Shown here: positions 40,961 to 49,675 of the stretch, one piece after another
Layout of the letters: each line of letters starts with the position of its first letter
How positions within the stretch are numbered: position 1 is the stretch's first letter
Assembly: GCA_031414415.1 (NCBI GenBank)
Contig: JANNVK010000148.1
Location: 28,961-92,960, forward strand
Reading direction: 5' to 3'
DNA from: JANNVK01 sp031414415
Lineage (GTDB): Bacteria > Acidobacteriota > Blastocatellia > Pyrinomonadales > Pyrinomonadaceae
Length of the DNA stretch: 64,000 bases
Position numbers and translations under genes: made by a program
The notes under the pieces: generated by a model
What the model was told of the DNA's origin: nothing
The model's database searches: none
The model's input: only the letters and a program-made list of their open reading frames with translations

Positions 40961-42985
40961 ATGAGACCAATCAAACACGTCGAAAAAGGACTTGCAGTCG
41001 TTGCAAGTGGATTGTTTAAAACAATTAAAAGTGTTAATCAATTTAAACCAAACGCATCTTTTATCCCAAAATGGTCAGACAAACCAATTTTAAAATCTTG
41101 GCAAAAATCTAAGCCAACACTTGGCTTTCCAAGAACAACTGATTCGTTATGCCCAAACTGTGTGATTGAAGCACGCGAAGAAATTTTGGCTGGAACGAGA
41201 GATGTTTCGACGCTTTTAAATGACAGCGTTGGTGAAATTAAAGCTCAAATTATTGAACGCGATGGACAAATTTGGATGATTAAAGATTGTCCTAAACACG
41301 GACATATTGAAGATTTGATGGCGATTGACTCAAAGTTTTTGAAACATATTGAAGATTTGTTTCCTGGACGCGATCAAGAATCACACAACGATGAAAAATT
41401 ACATAATCACGGAACTTCCACAATTAAATACGGTCGCGGTGCTGTTTTAACTGTTGATTTAACAAATCGTTGTAATATGATGTGCGATCCTTGCTTTATG
41501 GACGCAAACCAAGTCGGATTTGTTCACGAACTTTCGATGGAAGATGTGCAAGAAATTTTGGATAACGCAATCCAAATCAAGCCGCGTCGTCAAATGTCAG
41601 TTCAATATTCGGGTGGCGAACCGACACTTTCTCCATATTTCCTAGACGCAGTTCGTTATGCAAGAAAAGTTGGTTACAACTCAGTTCAAGCCGCGAGTAA
41701 CGGAATTGAATTTGCAAAATCTAAAGAATTTTGTCGAGAAGCTGCCGAAGCTGGTTTAAGATTTGTTTATTTGCAGTTTGATGGAATTGGAAACGATGCC
41801 AACTCACACAGACAAATTGGAAATTTATTTGACGTTAAACTTCGTGCAATCAACAACTTACACGAAGCTGGTGTTGATATAATTTTGGTAACAACGCTAG
41901 TTAACGGCGTTAACAATGACCAAGTTGGAACAATTATCCGTTTTGCTTTGGAAAATCCAAAGAAAATTTCGTTTATTGCTTTTCAACCGGTTTCGTTTAC
42001 CGGACGCGATGAACACATTACTGAACAACGTCGTTTACAACAACGTTATACACTTTCGCATTTGGCTCAAGACGTTCAAAAGCAAGTTGGAATTACAGAA
42101 CCGACACGCGATTGGTTTCCGCTTTCATTGATGGGAGCATTTGCCGATTTTGCGGATGTTGTTCACGGACCAGAATCTGATTGGGGACAAGTTTCTTGCG
42201 GATGTCATCCAAACTGCGGAGTTGGAACTGCGGTGATGATTAACAAAGAGACAAAAGAAATGGCTCCGGTTCCGCAGTTTTTAAACATTCAAGGTTTGGT
42301 CAAAGATATGCAACATATCACGGACACAAATCGCGGTAAATTGTTTTCAAACATAATGATGGGTTTAGCCTTGCTCAAAAATTATAATCCTTATGGAGCT
42401 CCGAAAAGTTTAACACTTGGCGGAATCTTCAAAAAGTTTGATAAATCATTTGGATTAAGCGGAAAAGATTACGGAAAAGTTAGTGGAGATCGGACAGCGG
42501 AAGATATTGAAAAACGTCGTCAAGACCCTTGGAATTTCTTATTTATTGCCGGAATGTGGTTTCAAGATTTGTTTAACTACGATTTCCGCAGAACTGAAAT
42601 GTGTATTATTCCTTATGGCACACAAGAAGGTGAAATTTCGTTTTGTGCATATAATACCGGCATTGGTTGGAGAAATATTATTGAACACATGCACCAAAAT
42701 GCGACTGTTGCTCAATGGTATAAAGAAAACGGACGACACGAAGTTTTCGCTCGCGGCAAAGAAGTTGATATGGGCGACAACTCGCATAGCTTAAACCTGA
42801 ATGAAGTTGATTTAAGCCGTCCGAATAAACCAGAAATGGAAGGTCCAAAAACCGCGGCAGAAGAAATGCAAATGATGAAAAAACTTTATAACTCAATGGT
42901 TATGGAAAAAAATAACATCAAAGGCGAAAAACTTGTCCAAATTGGTGGAATTAAACGTGAGAAAAAAGAACCAGCGAAAGCATAG
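40961..42985 (+). CDS. Tes/MJ0619-like radical SAM protein, candidate membrane-spanning lipid synthase
   Basis: A 674-residue radical SAM enzyme. The N-terminal ~150 residues carry SLCPNCVIEAREEILAG and DGQIWMIKDCPKHGHIEDLM, extra Cys/His positions seen in the MJ0619 family. The core motif is DLTNRCNMMCDPCFMDANQV (CxxxCxxC for the radical SAM cluster), followed by VQYSGGEPTLSPYFLDA. More cysteines (CGCHPNCGVGTAV) near residue 420 should bind an additional cluster. Archaeal MJ0619 (Tes) couples two lipid chains at their ends to form tetraethers, and bacterial homologues have been tied to membrane-spanning lipids. Sharing this layout, the protein is a good candidate for making iso-diabolic-type lipids; that activity is inferred. 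GGAG lies nine bases before the ATG, and a terminator follows. Confidence 0.8.
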   Translation: MRPIKHVEKGLAVVASGLFKTIKSVNQFKPNASFIPKWSDKPILKSWQKSKPTLGFPRTTDSLCPNCVIEAREEILAGTRDVSTLLNDSVGEIKAQIIERDGQIWMIKDCPKHGHIEDLMAIDSKFLKHIEDLFPGRDQESHNDEKLHNHGTSTIKYGRGAVLTVDLTNRCNMMCDPCFMDANQVGFVHELSMEDVQEILDNAIQIKPRRQMSVQYSGGEPTLSPYFLDAVRYARKVGYNSVQAASNGIEFAKSKEFCREAAEAGLRFVYLQFDGIGNDANSHRQIGNLFDVKLRAINNLHEAGVDIILVTTLVNGVNNDQVGTIIRFALENPKKISFIAFQPVSFTGRDEHITEQRRLQQRYTLSHLAQDVQKQVGITEPTRDWFPLSLMGAFADFADVVHGPESDWGQVSCGCHPNCGVGTAVMINKETKEMAPVPQFLNIQGLVKDMQHITDTNRGKLFSNIMMGLALLKNYNPYGAPKSLTLGGIFKKFDKSFGLSGKDYGKVSGDRTAEDIEKRRQDPWNFLFIAGMWFQDLFNYDFRRTEMCIIPYGTQEGEISFCAYNTGIGWRNIIEHMHQNATVAQWYKENGRHEVFARGKEVDMGDNSHSLNLNEVDLSRPNKPEMEGPKTAAEEMQMMKKLYNSMVMEKNNIKGEKLVQIGGIKREKKEPAKA

Positions 42986-43008
42986 TTTTTTTCAAAAATA
43001 ATGTTAAA

Positions 43009-43037
43009 GCCTCGTAGATTTTTCTACGAGGCTTTTT
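43009..43037 (+). terminator. Rho-independent terminator after the radical SAM gene
   Basis: A perfect 10-bp stem, GCCTCGTAGA (43009-43018) and TCTACGAGGC (43023-43032), with a four-base loop and a following run of five T. Confidence 0.92.
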
Positions 43038-43169
43038 GATTTTTGGTGTTGCCCTCAACTCAAAATTAAGTCACTTAGTTGGATCGACATTTATACAAAT
43101 CTCATAAGATTTCCAATAAACTTAATTATCAATTAAACTAAATTTAATAACACAAAGGAGATTTCATTA

Positions 43170-44810
43170 ATGTTGTCGATCCGCATTTGCCTTTTACTAA
43201 TCATTGTTTTCACCTCAACTTCCGATATTTTTTCGCAGAATCCGGTTGATTTACAGTCGCGTGCCGAAGCAACGAATTACGAGGAGACGAGCAGTTATGA
43301 TGATGTAAATAAGTTAATTGCCGAGTTCCAGAAACGAAGTCCGCTGATTCGGGTTGAAAGTTTTGGAACTTCGCAAGAAGGTAGAAAATTGCCGTTGATG
43401 ATTCTCGCCGATCCGCCAATTTCGTCGCCAGTTGAAGCAAGAGCAACCGGAAAACCGATAATCTTCATTATGGCAAATATCCATGCAGGCGAGGTTGAAG
43501 GTAAAGAAGCCGCACAGGTTTTAGCACGGCAATTACTTCTCGGCGACTTGAAACCATTACTCACAAAACTCACAATTTTGATTGCACCAATTTACAATGC
43601 GGATGGAAACGAAAAAATCAGCCTCGAAAATCGGACGCAGCAAAATGGACCGATTGGCGGAGTTGGTGTTCGCGAAAATTCGCAAAAATTTGATTTAAAT
43701 CGCGATTTTATGAAACTTGAATCGCCCGAAGCTCAGGCACTTGTTGGACTTTTTAATCGTTGGGATCCGCAAGTGATTGTCGATTTGCACACGACAAACG
43801 GCTCTTATCACGCTTATCAACTGACATATTCGCATCCGCTAAATCCAAATACTGATGCCACAATTCTTAATTTTCAAAGAGATAAAATGATGCCGTCACT
43901 TGCTAAATCAATGCTCAAAAATCACAAATTTCGCACTTATTATTATGGAAATTTTACTGGATTTTCTGACAGACCAAAAGCTGGTGAAAAGACTCAGTGG
44001 GAAGCATTTACGCATCAACCACGAATTGGGCAAAACTACGGTGGACTTCGTAATCGGCTGACAATACTTTCTGAGGCTTATAGTTACTTGCCTTTCAAAC
44101 GTCGCGTTGAGGTGACAGAAAAGTTTGTTGAGGAAATTTTCAAATATTGTGCTTTAAATTCTGCTCAAATAATTCAACTGACAAAAAGTGCTGACGAACA
44201 AACTGTGTCAAAGTTTTTAGGAAATGAGAGCGTTGAATTTGGTATTGCATTTAAGCCAAAATCACTTGCAAAGCCTGTCGATATTTTGGTCGGCGAAGTT
44301 GAGAAAATTAAAAATCCGCGTTCGGGCAAAGAAATGCTGGCGATGATTGAAGACAAAATTACGCCGTTAAAAATGGAAGATTTTGGAATGTTTGAGGCGA
44401 CGCGAAGTGTGAAAGCACCAAGTGCATATTTGTTTAATTATGACAAAAAAATTGTCGATAAATTGCTTCAACATGGAATTACAGTCGAGGAATTAACCGC
44501 AGATTTATCGAAAGAAGTTGACGTTTTTATGCTCGAATCTGTAAACATTTCAAAACGTCCTTTTCAGGGACATTTCGAGGCAAAAATTACTGGTAAATAT
44601 AACAAACAAAAGATAAATATGCCTGTCGGAACAATTCTTGTCAGAACCTCGCAACCGCTCGGGCGACTGGTTTTTTACTTGCTCGAACCCGAAAGCGAAG
44701 ATGGTTTAGTAACGTGGAATTTCTTTGATTCGTATCTTGAAGTAGGCAAAATGTTTCCGGTTTATAAACTGATGCAAATTGAAAATATTGCGAGCCGACT
44801 GGTAAATTGA
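43170..44810 (+). CDS. Secreted M14-family zinc carboxypeptidase
   Basis: A 546-residue protein with a signal peptide (ICLLLIIVFTSTSDIFSQ). The catalytic domain has MANIHAGEVEGKEAAQVLAR, where the H and E of HAGEVEG bind zinc, and VIVDLHTTNGSYHAY with the third zinc-binding His. RLTILSEAYSYLPF contains the catalytic Glu region. M14 enzymes trim C-terminal residues or peptidoglycan stems; substrate unknown. AAAGGAG lies 13 bases before the ATG. The last ~180 residues form a C-terminal domain with no name I can give. It is convergent with rlmF. Confidence 0.87.
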   Translation: MLSIRICLLLIIVFTSTSDIFSQNPVDLQSRAEATNYEETSSYDDVNKLIAEFQKRSPLIRVESFGTSQEGRKLPLMILADPPISSPVEARATGKPIIFIMANIHAGEVEGKEAAQVLARQLLLGDLKPLLTKLTILIAPIYNADGNEKISLENRTQQNGPIGGVGVRENSQKFDLNRDFMKLESPEAQALVGLFNRWDPQVIVDLHTTNGSYHAYQLTYSHPLNPNTDATILNFQRDKMMPSLAKSMLKNHKFRTYYYGNFTGFSDRPKAGEKTQWEAFTHQPRIGQNYGGLRNRLTILSEAYSYLPFKRRVEVTEKFVEEIFKYCALNSAQIIQLTKSADEQTVSKFLGNESVEFGIAFKPKSLAKPVDILVGEVEKIKNPRSGKEMLAMIEDKITPLKMEDFGMFEATRSVKAPSAYLFNYDKKIVDKLLQHGITVEELTADLSKEVDVFMLESVNISKRPFQGHFEAKITGKYNKQKINMPVGTILVRTSQPLGRLVFYLLEPESEDGLVTWNFFDSYLEVGKMFPVYKLMQIENIASRLVN

Positions 44811-44822
44811 GAGAAATTTTTT

Positions 44823-45788
44823 CTATTTCCAACGAAGTTTTTGCCACTCATTTTGTTGTTTTTCGTCGAGAAAAGTCCACGCCACAACGCGGCTAATTTT
44901 GTTGCCCTGACCCATCGGAATTGTCTTTACGGCAAAGGCTTGGGCATCATCGAGTGCGTTGTAAATATTTTTAAGATGCCAATCTTTTGAAACAAGCGTT
45001 GTAAACCAGTAGCACGAATCCCAAAACATCCGGCTTTCACGAATCATATTTTTGATGAATTTTTCTTCGCCACCATCGCACCATAATTCGTTGCTTTTTC
45101 CGCCGAAATTTAAAGTTGGATTGTTGACTCGTTTTTGCTTGAGATTTGAAACTTTTTTTGCTGATGCCGCAATAACATCTGCCGCAGACGAATGAAAAGG
45201 TGGATTGCAAATCGAGACATCAAATAATTCGCCTTCTTTCAAAATAGAATTGTAAATATTTCGCGAATCAGGCTGTAACCGACACTCAATAAAATTAATC
45301 AAAGCGAGATTTGATTCAACAATATTTGTCGCCGATTCAAGAGAAATTGGGTCAATATCAGTTCCCACAAACGACCAGCCATATTCGCGATTTCCAATTA
45401 TTGGATAAATGCAATTTGCACCAATTCCAATATCGAGACATTTAATTTTGCTGCCAATTGGTATCTTTCCGCCATTTTTTTCAGCGAGTAAATCGGCAAT
45501 ATAATGAATATAATCGGCTCTTCCAGGAATTGGCGGACACAAATATTTTGGCGGAATATTCCAGTGTTCGATTGCGTAAAATTGTTTGAGCAATGCTCTA
45601 TTTAGTGTTAACACAGCTTTTGGGTTAGCAAAATTTATTGATTCATCGCCATAAATATTAAGTGCTGTAAAGTTTGCTAATTCCGGCGAAACTGCAATTA
45701 ATTCGTCAAAATTATATCGCTCACGGTTGCGATTTCGCGGGTGAAGTTTATTCTTTGTTTCAGAATGTTTGTTTTTTTCTTGACGCAT
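44823..45788 (-). CDS. rlmF: 23S rRNA (adenine-1618-N6)-methyltransferase
   Basis: A 321-residue SAM methyltransferase. It begins with a Lys/Arg-rich stretch followed by LHPRNRNRERYNFDELIAVS, the RlmF hallmark, then PPIPGRADYIHYIADLLA and CLDIGIGANCIYPIIGN (SAM motif). VSICNPPFHSS is the N6-adenine catalytic motif NPPF. The enzyme methylates A1618 of 23S rRNA. Confidence 0.93.
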   Translation of the reverse strand: MRQEKNKHSETKNKLHPRNRNRERYNFDELIAVSPELANFTALNIYGDESINFANPKAVLTLNRALLKQFYAIEHWNIPPKYLCPPIPGRADYIHYIADLLAEKNGGKIPIGSKIKCLDIGIGANCIYPIIGNREYGWSFVGTDIDPISLESATNIVESNLALINFIECRLQPDSRNIYNSILKEGELFDVSICNPPFHSSAADVIAASAKKVSNLKQKRVNNPTLNFGGKSNELWCDGGEEKFIKNMIRESRMFWDSCYWFTTLVSKDWHLKNIYNALDDAQAFAVKTIPMGQGNKISRVVAWTFLDEKQQNEWQKLRWK

Positions 45789-45864
45789 TTGTAAAGTTCT
45801 ATTTAGTTACTCGGACTCAGAAGTTTGATAATAACCGCAAGTTTAACATCAAAAAAATTTTAAT

Positions 45865-46773
45865 TTAGCTGTTTGTGTCGGTATTCATTTTTTCATATTG
45901 ATTGTGAATCGCCAAAATAATTACTCCGAACAAGACAGCGACGATAATTAGAGCGATGTTGAGCAAACCTTCAGCTCCAAAAGATAGTTTGAGCAGAATT
46001 GTCGAAATAATAAAGCCTGAATTTCTAATCACTTTGCTAAATTTGTCGGTGTGCAGAAAAGAAAATAATAACAGCAAAACATCAATCATTATCAGAATCG
46101 TGAAAAAATCAGCGAAAAAGATGTTGTTGATGTCCGTTAGAGAACCGACCATTTGACTCAATGAGAAAAAACTTTCGTAAATCCAACGGCTCAAGCTAAA
46201 TGTTGCGAGCAATAGAAATATCGGAATTAAAAACATCGCAATAATTCGTTTCATTCGGATAAATTTTGCGATTTCTGATGGTATTTGATCGCTTTTTTTC
46301 CGAACCTCTCGCTGTTCGTTGAGTTTGTAAAAAACAAAAATCAGAAAAAATAGCGTAATCGTAGCAATTAAATCGTAGGTGAACTGAAGATCGTTTTTTT
46401 CCTTAAACCAATCAAGCGTAAATTCTAGTTTGGACAAATCTTTAAAGACTCTTCTGATAACGATTAATGTGATGATTTCGTATTGTTTTCCGATGTAAAT
46501 TGAGGTTGATTTCGGCAGATAATAAACTAGCAAATAAACTTCATAAATCAATATAAACGAGAAAGGCGTGTAGATTGCAGCAATCGGATTTGTCAACAGT
46601 TTTGTCTTGTCTTGTATCTGTAAAATGTTAAAATCAACTAAAAATATCAGCAATAAATGAAGAATAAAACTAATTATCGCAATCGTAACTATTACTCGTT
46701 CACTCTTTTCTTTCGTTTTTTCCGAAAGCAATTTAGTGGAAAACAATTCAAATATTTTTTCGATTTTGCTCAT
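45865..46773 (-). CDS. Hypothetical polytopic membrane protein
   Basis: A 302-residue protein with about seven hydrophobic helices (for example TIAIISFILHLLLIFLV, AIYTPFSFILIYEVYLLVYY, LIATITLFFLIFVFYKL). The region YEIITLIVIRRVFKDL between the helices is reminiscent of linkers in voltage-sensor-like or channel proteins, but I recognise no family with confidence. I used the ATG at 46773; a TTG at 46815 would overlap the upstream gene. It follows the oxidase gene downstream of the rhodopsin operon. Confidence 0.6.
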   Translation of the reverse strand: MSKIEKIFELFSTKLLSEKTKEKSERVIVTIAIISFILHLLLIFLVDFNILQIQDKTKLLTNPIAAIYTPFSFILIYEVYLLVYYLPKSTSIYIGKQYEIITLIVIRRVFKDLSKLEFTLDWFKEKNDLQFTYDLIATITLFFLIFVFYKLNEQREVRKKSDQIPSEIAKFIRMKRIIAMFLIPIFLLLATFSLSRWIYESFFSLSQMVGSLTDINNIFFADFFTILIMIDVLLLLFSFLHTDKFSKVIRNSGFIISTILLKLSFGAEGLLNIALIIVAVLFGVIILAIHNQYEKMNTDTNS

Positions 46774-46799
46774 ACTTTTATCAAATCTTACAGTCAGAT

Positions 46800-47396
46800 T
46801 TATGGTGTCAGCCAACGCATTTCGGGTTCATCTTTTTCATCCCAAGTAAAAAATGTGCGTCGATGTCCGATCGCGTAAAGTTCGAGACAATCAATCGAAC
46901 TTATTTTCGTAGAAATGACCGCGAAATTTGGAAATCCGACTTCGCTTTCTTCGATGGTCGGCTCGCGGTTTTCAATTTCGACAGGCATTCCCGAAGTAGC
47001 TTCCGCAACCACGCAACTCGGTGCTTCGCCCATATAACAACGCCGCCCGAAAGCTCGCGTCGCCTGCCTTTGTTTCAGTTTTAAAGCGTTTTCCGCCTTC
47101 GTCTGAATTGTCGCTTCGCCCGCAATGCGAAATTGCATTTTTTCGCCGGCGTGATAAAAAAGCCACGAAACTCTGCGATCTGCCCTGATTTCCTCAATCT
47201 TTGGCGAACGCGAATCCGTATGAAAAATTAAACTTCTTTCTTCGGGCAGAAACTTACGAAAAACAATAATTCGTGTCTGCGGACTGCCGTCTATTCCAAC
47301 GGTTGCCAAAGTCGGCGTGTGAAGCGGCGATTTTCGGTCGGCGACACCGCGAGTTAGCATTGCGAAAATTTTGGATAAAAGTTCTGCTTGATTCAT
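46800..47396 (-). CDS. Pyridoxamine 5'-phosphate oxidase-like FMN-binding protein
   Basis: A 198-residue split-barrel flavoprotein. TPTLATVGIDGSPQTRIIVF, then HTDSRSPKIEEIRADRRVSW, then the C-terminal IDCLELYAIGHRRTFFTWDE, match the PNPOx-like family (general stress or FMN-binding members), which bind FMN. True PdxH is somewhat longer at the C-terminus, so I do not claim vitamin B6 synthesis. The gene lies 15 bp downstream of blh on the same strand, so it may belong to the rhodopsin transcript. Confidence 0.8.
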   Translation of the reverse strand: MNQAELLSKIFAMLTRGVADRKSPLHTPTLATVGIDGSPQTRIIVFRKFLPEERSLIFHTDSRSPKIEEIRADRRVSWLFYHAGEKMQFRIAGEATIQTKAENALKLKQRQATRAFGRRCYMGEAPSCVVAEATSGMPVEIENREPTIEESEVGFPNFAVISTKISSIDCLELYAIGHRRTFFTWDEKDEPEMRWLTP

Positions 47397-47411
47397 TTTT
47401 AATATATTTCG

Positions 47412-48398
47412 CTAAAATTCCTCAAATAAACGTGGATTACGGTAATTTAATTCTGTCCAAGTAATCAAAATTGCGTGTGGAACTGTTAATGCAGAAAGCA
47501 AAACCAAATATGCAGAAGTGTAGTTGGTAAGGTCAGAAAATTGAAATTGCCAAAGCCAAAATATCAACCCAATTCCCAATAGCGAAAAAAGTGTAACGGG
47601 TAATGCCCGGCGATGGAATCTGCTTATCAGAAACCATAAATTGTTGCTTGCAGATGATTTATTACCATTTTCATAAACATCAAGCCGCAAAAGATGTCGC
47701 CACGAATGCACGCCAAGCAGATAAATTGTAACTGCCAATAACGGTGTAGTCAGCCAAAAGAAAATAATCAAAATACTTGTTTCAACTAAAATTAGTAGAT
47801 TTTTTTCAGAGATTAATTTTGAGTCTTTTGGGTTGAATAGCAAACTACTGATGAAAATTAAAAGAATGCCGAACACGCAAATAAACGGTGCAAAATTGAG
47901 TAAGGAAACAACAATTTCTGTGTTTTGATCTGGAATCAGCTTAGCCAAAACTGTGCCGCTTTGGGTTGGAAAAAAAGTTAGCGGAGCAAATACCAAGATA
48001 AAACCGCGTCCGATTGAATTGATTATCCAATCTCTTTTATCCACAATTTCCCAAACTGCATCGCCGCTCCCGAAATGCCAAACTGTTAAAAATAGAAAAC
48101 CGACAATTGCAAAACTTGGCAGAAAAACCCAAATTCCAACAGTTAAAAGTGCAATTAAAATATAGATTAGCAATAACTTTGCTAATTGAAACTTGCTCTT
48201 TTGCTGACGGCTCATGCTATCTGCCAAAAGCCAGAAATCATAAGCTCCGTGCGGTAAGCCAAAAAATAAAGCACTGGCGATTAACAACCAAGCACCATAA
48301 CTTTCGGCATTTTCGCCCGCTGATTTACCGAGCAGACAACCTCCGAGCAGGCTTAACCACGGGATTAGATATAATTGTAAAAGATTTCGATATTTCAT
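47412..48398 (-). CDS. blh: Brp/Blh-family beta-carotene 15,15'-dioxygenase
   Basis: A 328-residue membrane protein with seven to eight helices. FFGLPHGAYDFWLLAD and FLTVWHFGSGDAVWEI carry the iron-binding histidines typical of Blh, and GVHSWRHLLRLDV holds another conserved His. The enzyme cuts beta-carotene into two retinal molecules. The ATG at 48398 lies 74 bp inside the upstream lycopene cyclase gene, a long overlap that implies coupled translation. It is the retinal-producing step for the adjacent rhodopsin. Confidence 0.92.
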   Translation of the reverse strand: MKYRNLLQLYLIPWLSLLGGCLLGKSAGENAESYGAWLLIASALFFGLPHGAYDFWLLADSMSRQQKSKFQLAKLLLIYILIALLTVGIWVFLPSFAIVGFLFLTVWHFGSGDAVWEIVDKRDWIINSIGRGFILVFAPLTFFPTQSGTVLAKLIPDQNTEIVVSLLNFAPFICVFGILLIFISSLLFNPKDSKLISEKNLLILVETSILIIFFWLTTPLLAVTIYLLGVHSWRHLLRLDVYENGNKSSASNNLWFLISRFHRRALPVTLFSLLGIGLIFWLWQFQFSDLTNYTSAYLVLLSALTVPHAILITWTELNYRNPRLFEEF

Positions 48399-49563
48399 CT
48401 TTTGCGACTAACTTTCGCAGAATATTTTGCAAACCTAGTTTTCCGAAAAGCACTTTTGGTAATGCGGAAATAATTGCTAAATCATCTGAAACCGAACTTT
48501 CATCAGTTAAAAACCTTACCAAAATATCAGGCGAAACTTTTCCAAACAACCTCATAAAAGCGTCTTTCGCAGCATTTGGATTTTCAACAATCAAATTCAA
48601 AAACACATCGTCAAAAAAATTATATTTTGACGGAGCGATTGATTGTTCAATGCTTTCGCCGTTGATTATTGCCTCTGCAATTTTTGATGTTTGCCGTTGA
48701 ATTCTGTGAAAAGCATAACCACTCGAAGGTCTAGCACTTCCGCCGGCAACTCCAATGTTAAAAATTCGTTCACTTATTTTAGTTGGAAATGTTGCCGAAG
48801 TCATCGGAAGTTGTCCCGATTCTTTTGCTTTAATCACAAAATTATTGCCGTAATTTTTTGCAATGTATGTTTCTAAAGCCTGTGTATGTTTCTCAAGGTC
48901 AAGCGGTTTTGTGCTGAAAGATGTGCTTTCAACCAAGGCTTTTTGATCGGAATAAGGCAAAACATAGATGAAATTTACACCTTCGATTTGTGCCGTGCGA
49001 AAATCCATTAAAGTCGCTTTTTGCTGATTAAAAACTGCATTTGTGAACTCAATTTCCCAACCTAAAAAAGTTTGATGCAAATAAATTTTGGACGTATCTT
49101 TGATTGACTCAAAATTTTTGCTTCCTTCGTGTCTGGCATCAAAAACTGTCTCGGACTCCCAGGTTTGTTGATTTGTCGTAACTTCTACCAATCCATTTTT
49201 CTCGACTACTTTCTCAACTCTCTCACCCAAATTTAAATCCACAATAGAGTTGTTCTTTTTCCATTGTGAATGAAAATGTGAAAAAAACTGCGGAGCGTAT
49301 ATTTGTTTGTATAAATATTCATCAGAAATTTGCTCGGTTGAATGATTTTCGTCACGAGCTGACCATACATTCCACGAATGTTTGACCAATTTTTCCATCG
49401 AATCAGGCAATTTAGACCACATACACCAACGCTGTTCACTATTAAAATCAGTCCGGCTGTCAAGCACAACAACTTTGCCTTTATAGCCCGAACTTTCTAA
49501 ATAATGTGCCAATGACGTGCCTGAACAACCTGCTCCAAGTATTAAAATGTCGGCTTTTTTCAC
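48325..49563 (-). CDS. crtY: Lycopene beta-cyclase (CrtY/CrtL type)
   Basis: A 412-residue flavoprotein with the N-terminal fold ADILILGAGCSGTSLAHYLE and DSRTDFNSEQRWCMWSK. IEFTNAVFNQQKATLMDFRT and FIYVLPYSDQKALVESTSFS are the conserved cyclase segments, and IFNIGVAGGSARPSSGYAFH is the C-terminal FAD site. It closes both ends of lycopene to make beta-carotene. The start is GTG at 49563 with AGGAG upstream. Between rhodopsin and blh it makes a lycopene-to-retinal operon; the earlier crtE, crtB and crtI genes are not in the window. Confidence 0.93.
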   Translation of the reverse strand: MKKADILILGAGCSGTSLAHYLESSGYKGKVVVLDSRTDFNSEQRWCMWSKLPDSMEKLVKHSWNVWSARDENHSTEQISDEYLYKQIYAPQFFSHFHSQWKKNNSIVDLNLGERVEKVVEKNGLVEVTTNQQTWESETVFDARHEGSKNFESIKDTSKIYLHQTFLGWEIEFTNAVFNQQKATLMDFRTAQIEGVNFIYVLPYSDQKALVESTSFSTKPLDLEKHTQALETYIAKNYGNNFVIKAKESGQLPMTSATFPTKISERIFNIGVAGGSARPSSGYAFHRIQRQTSKIAEAIINGESIEQSIAPSKYNFFDDVFLNLIVENPNAAKDAFMRLFGKVSPDILVRFLTDESSVSDDLAIISALPKVLFGKLGLQNILRKLVAKDEISKSFTIISNPVVKPARRLSAR

Positions 49564-49675
49564 GATGTCACTCCTGCTCTTGATGAATTTATAAAAGAAA
49601 ATGCTTGAGGTTCGTGGTTTTAATTATTACATTCAAACCCCAAGCATTTCAGCTTCACTTCGATTTTTAAGCAGA

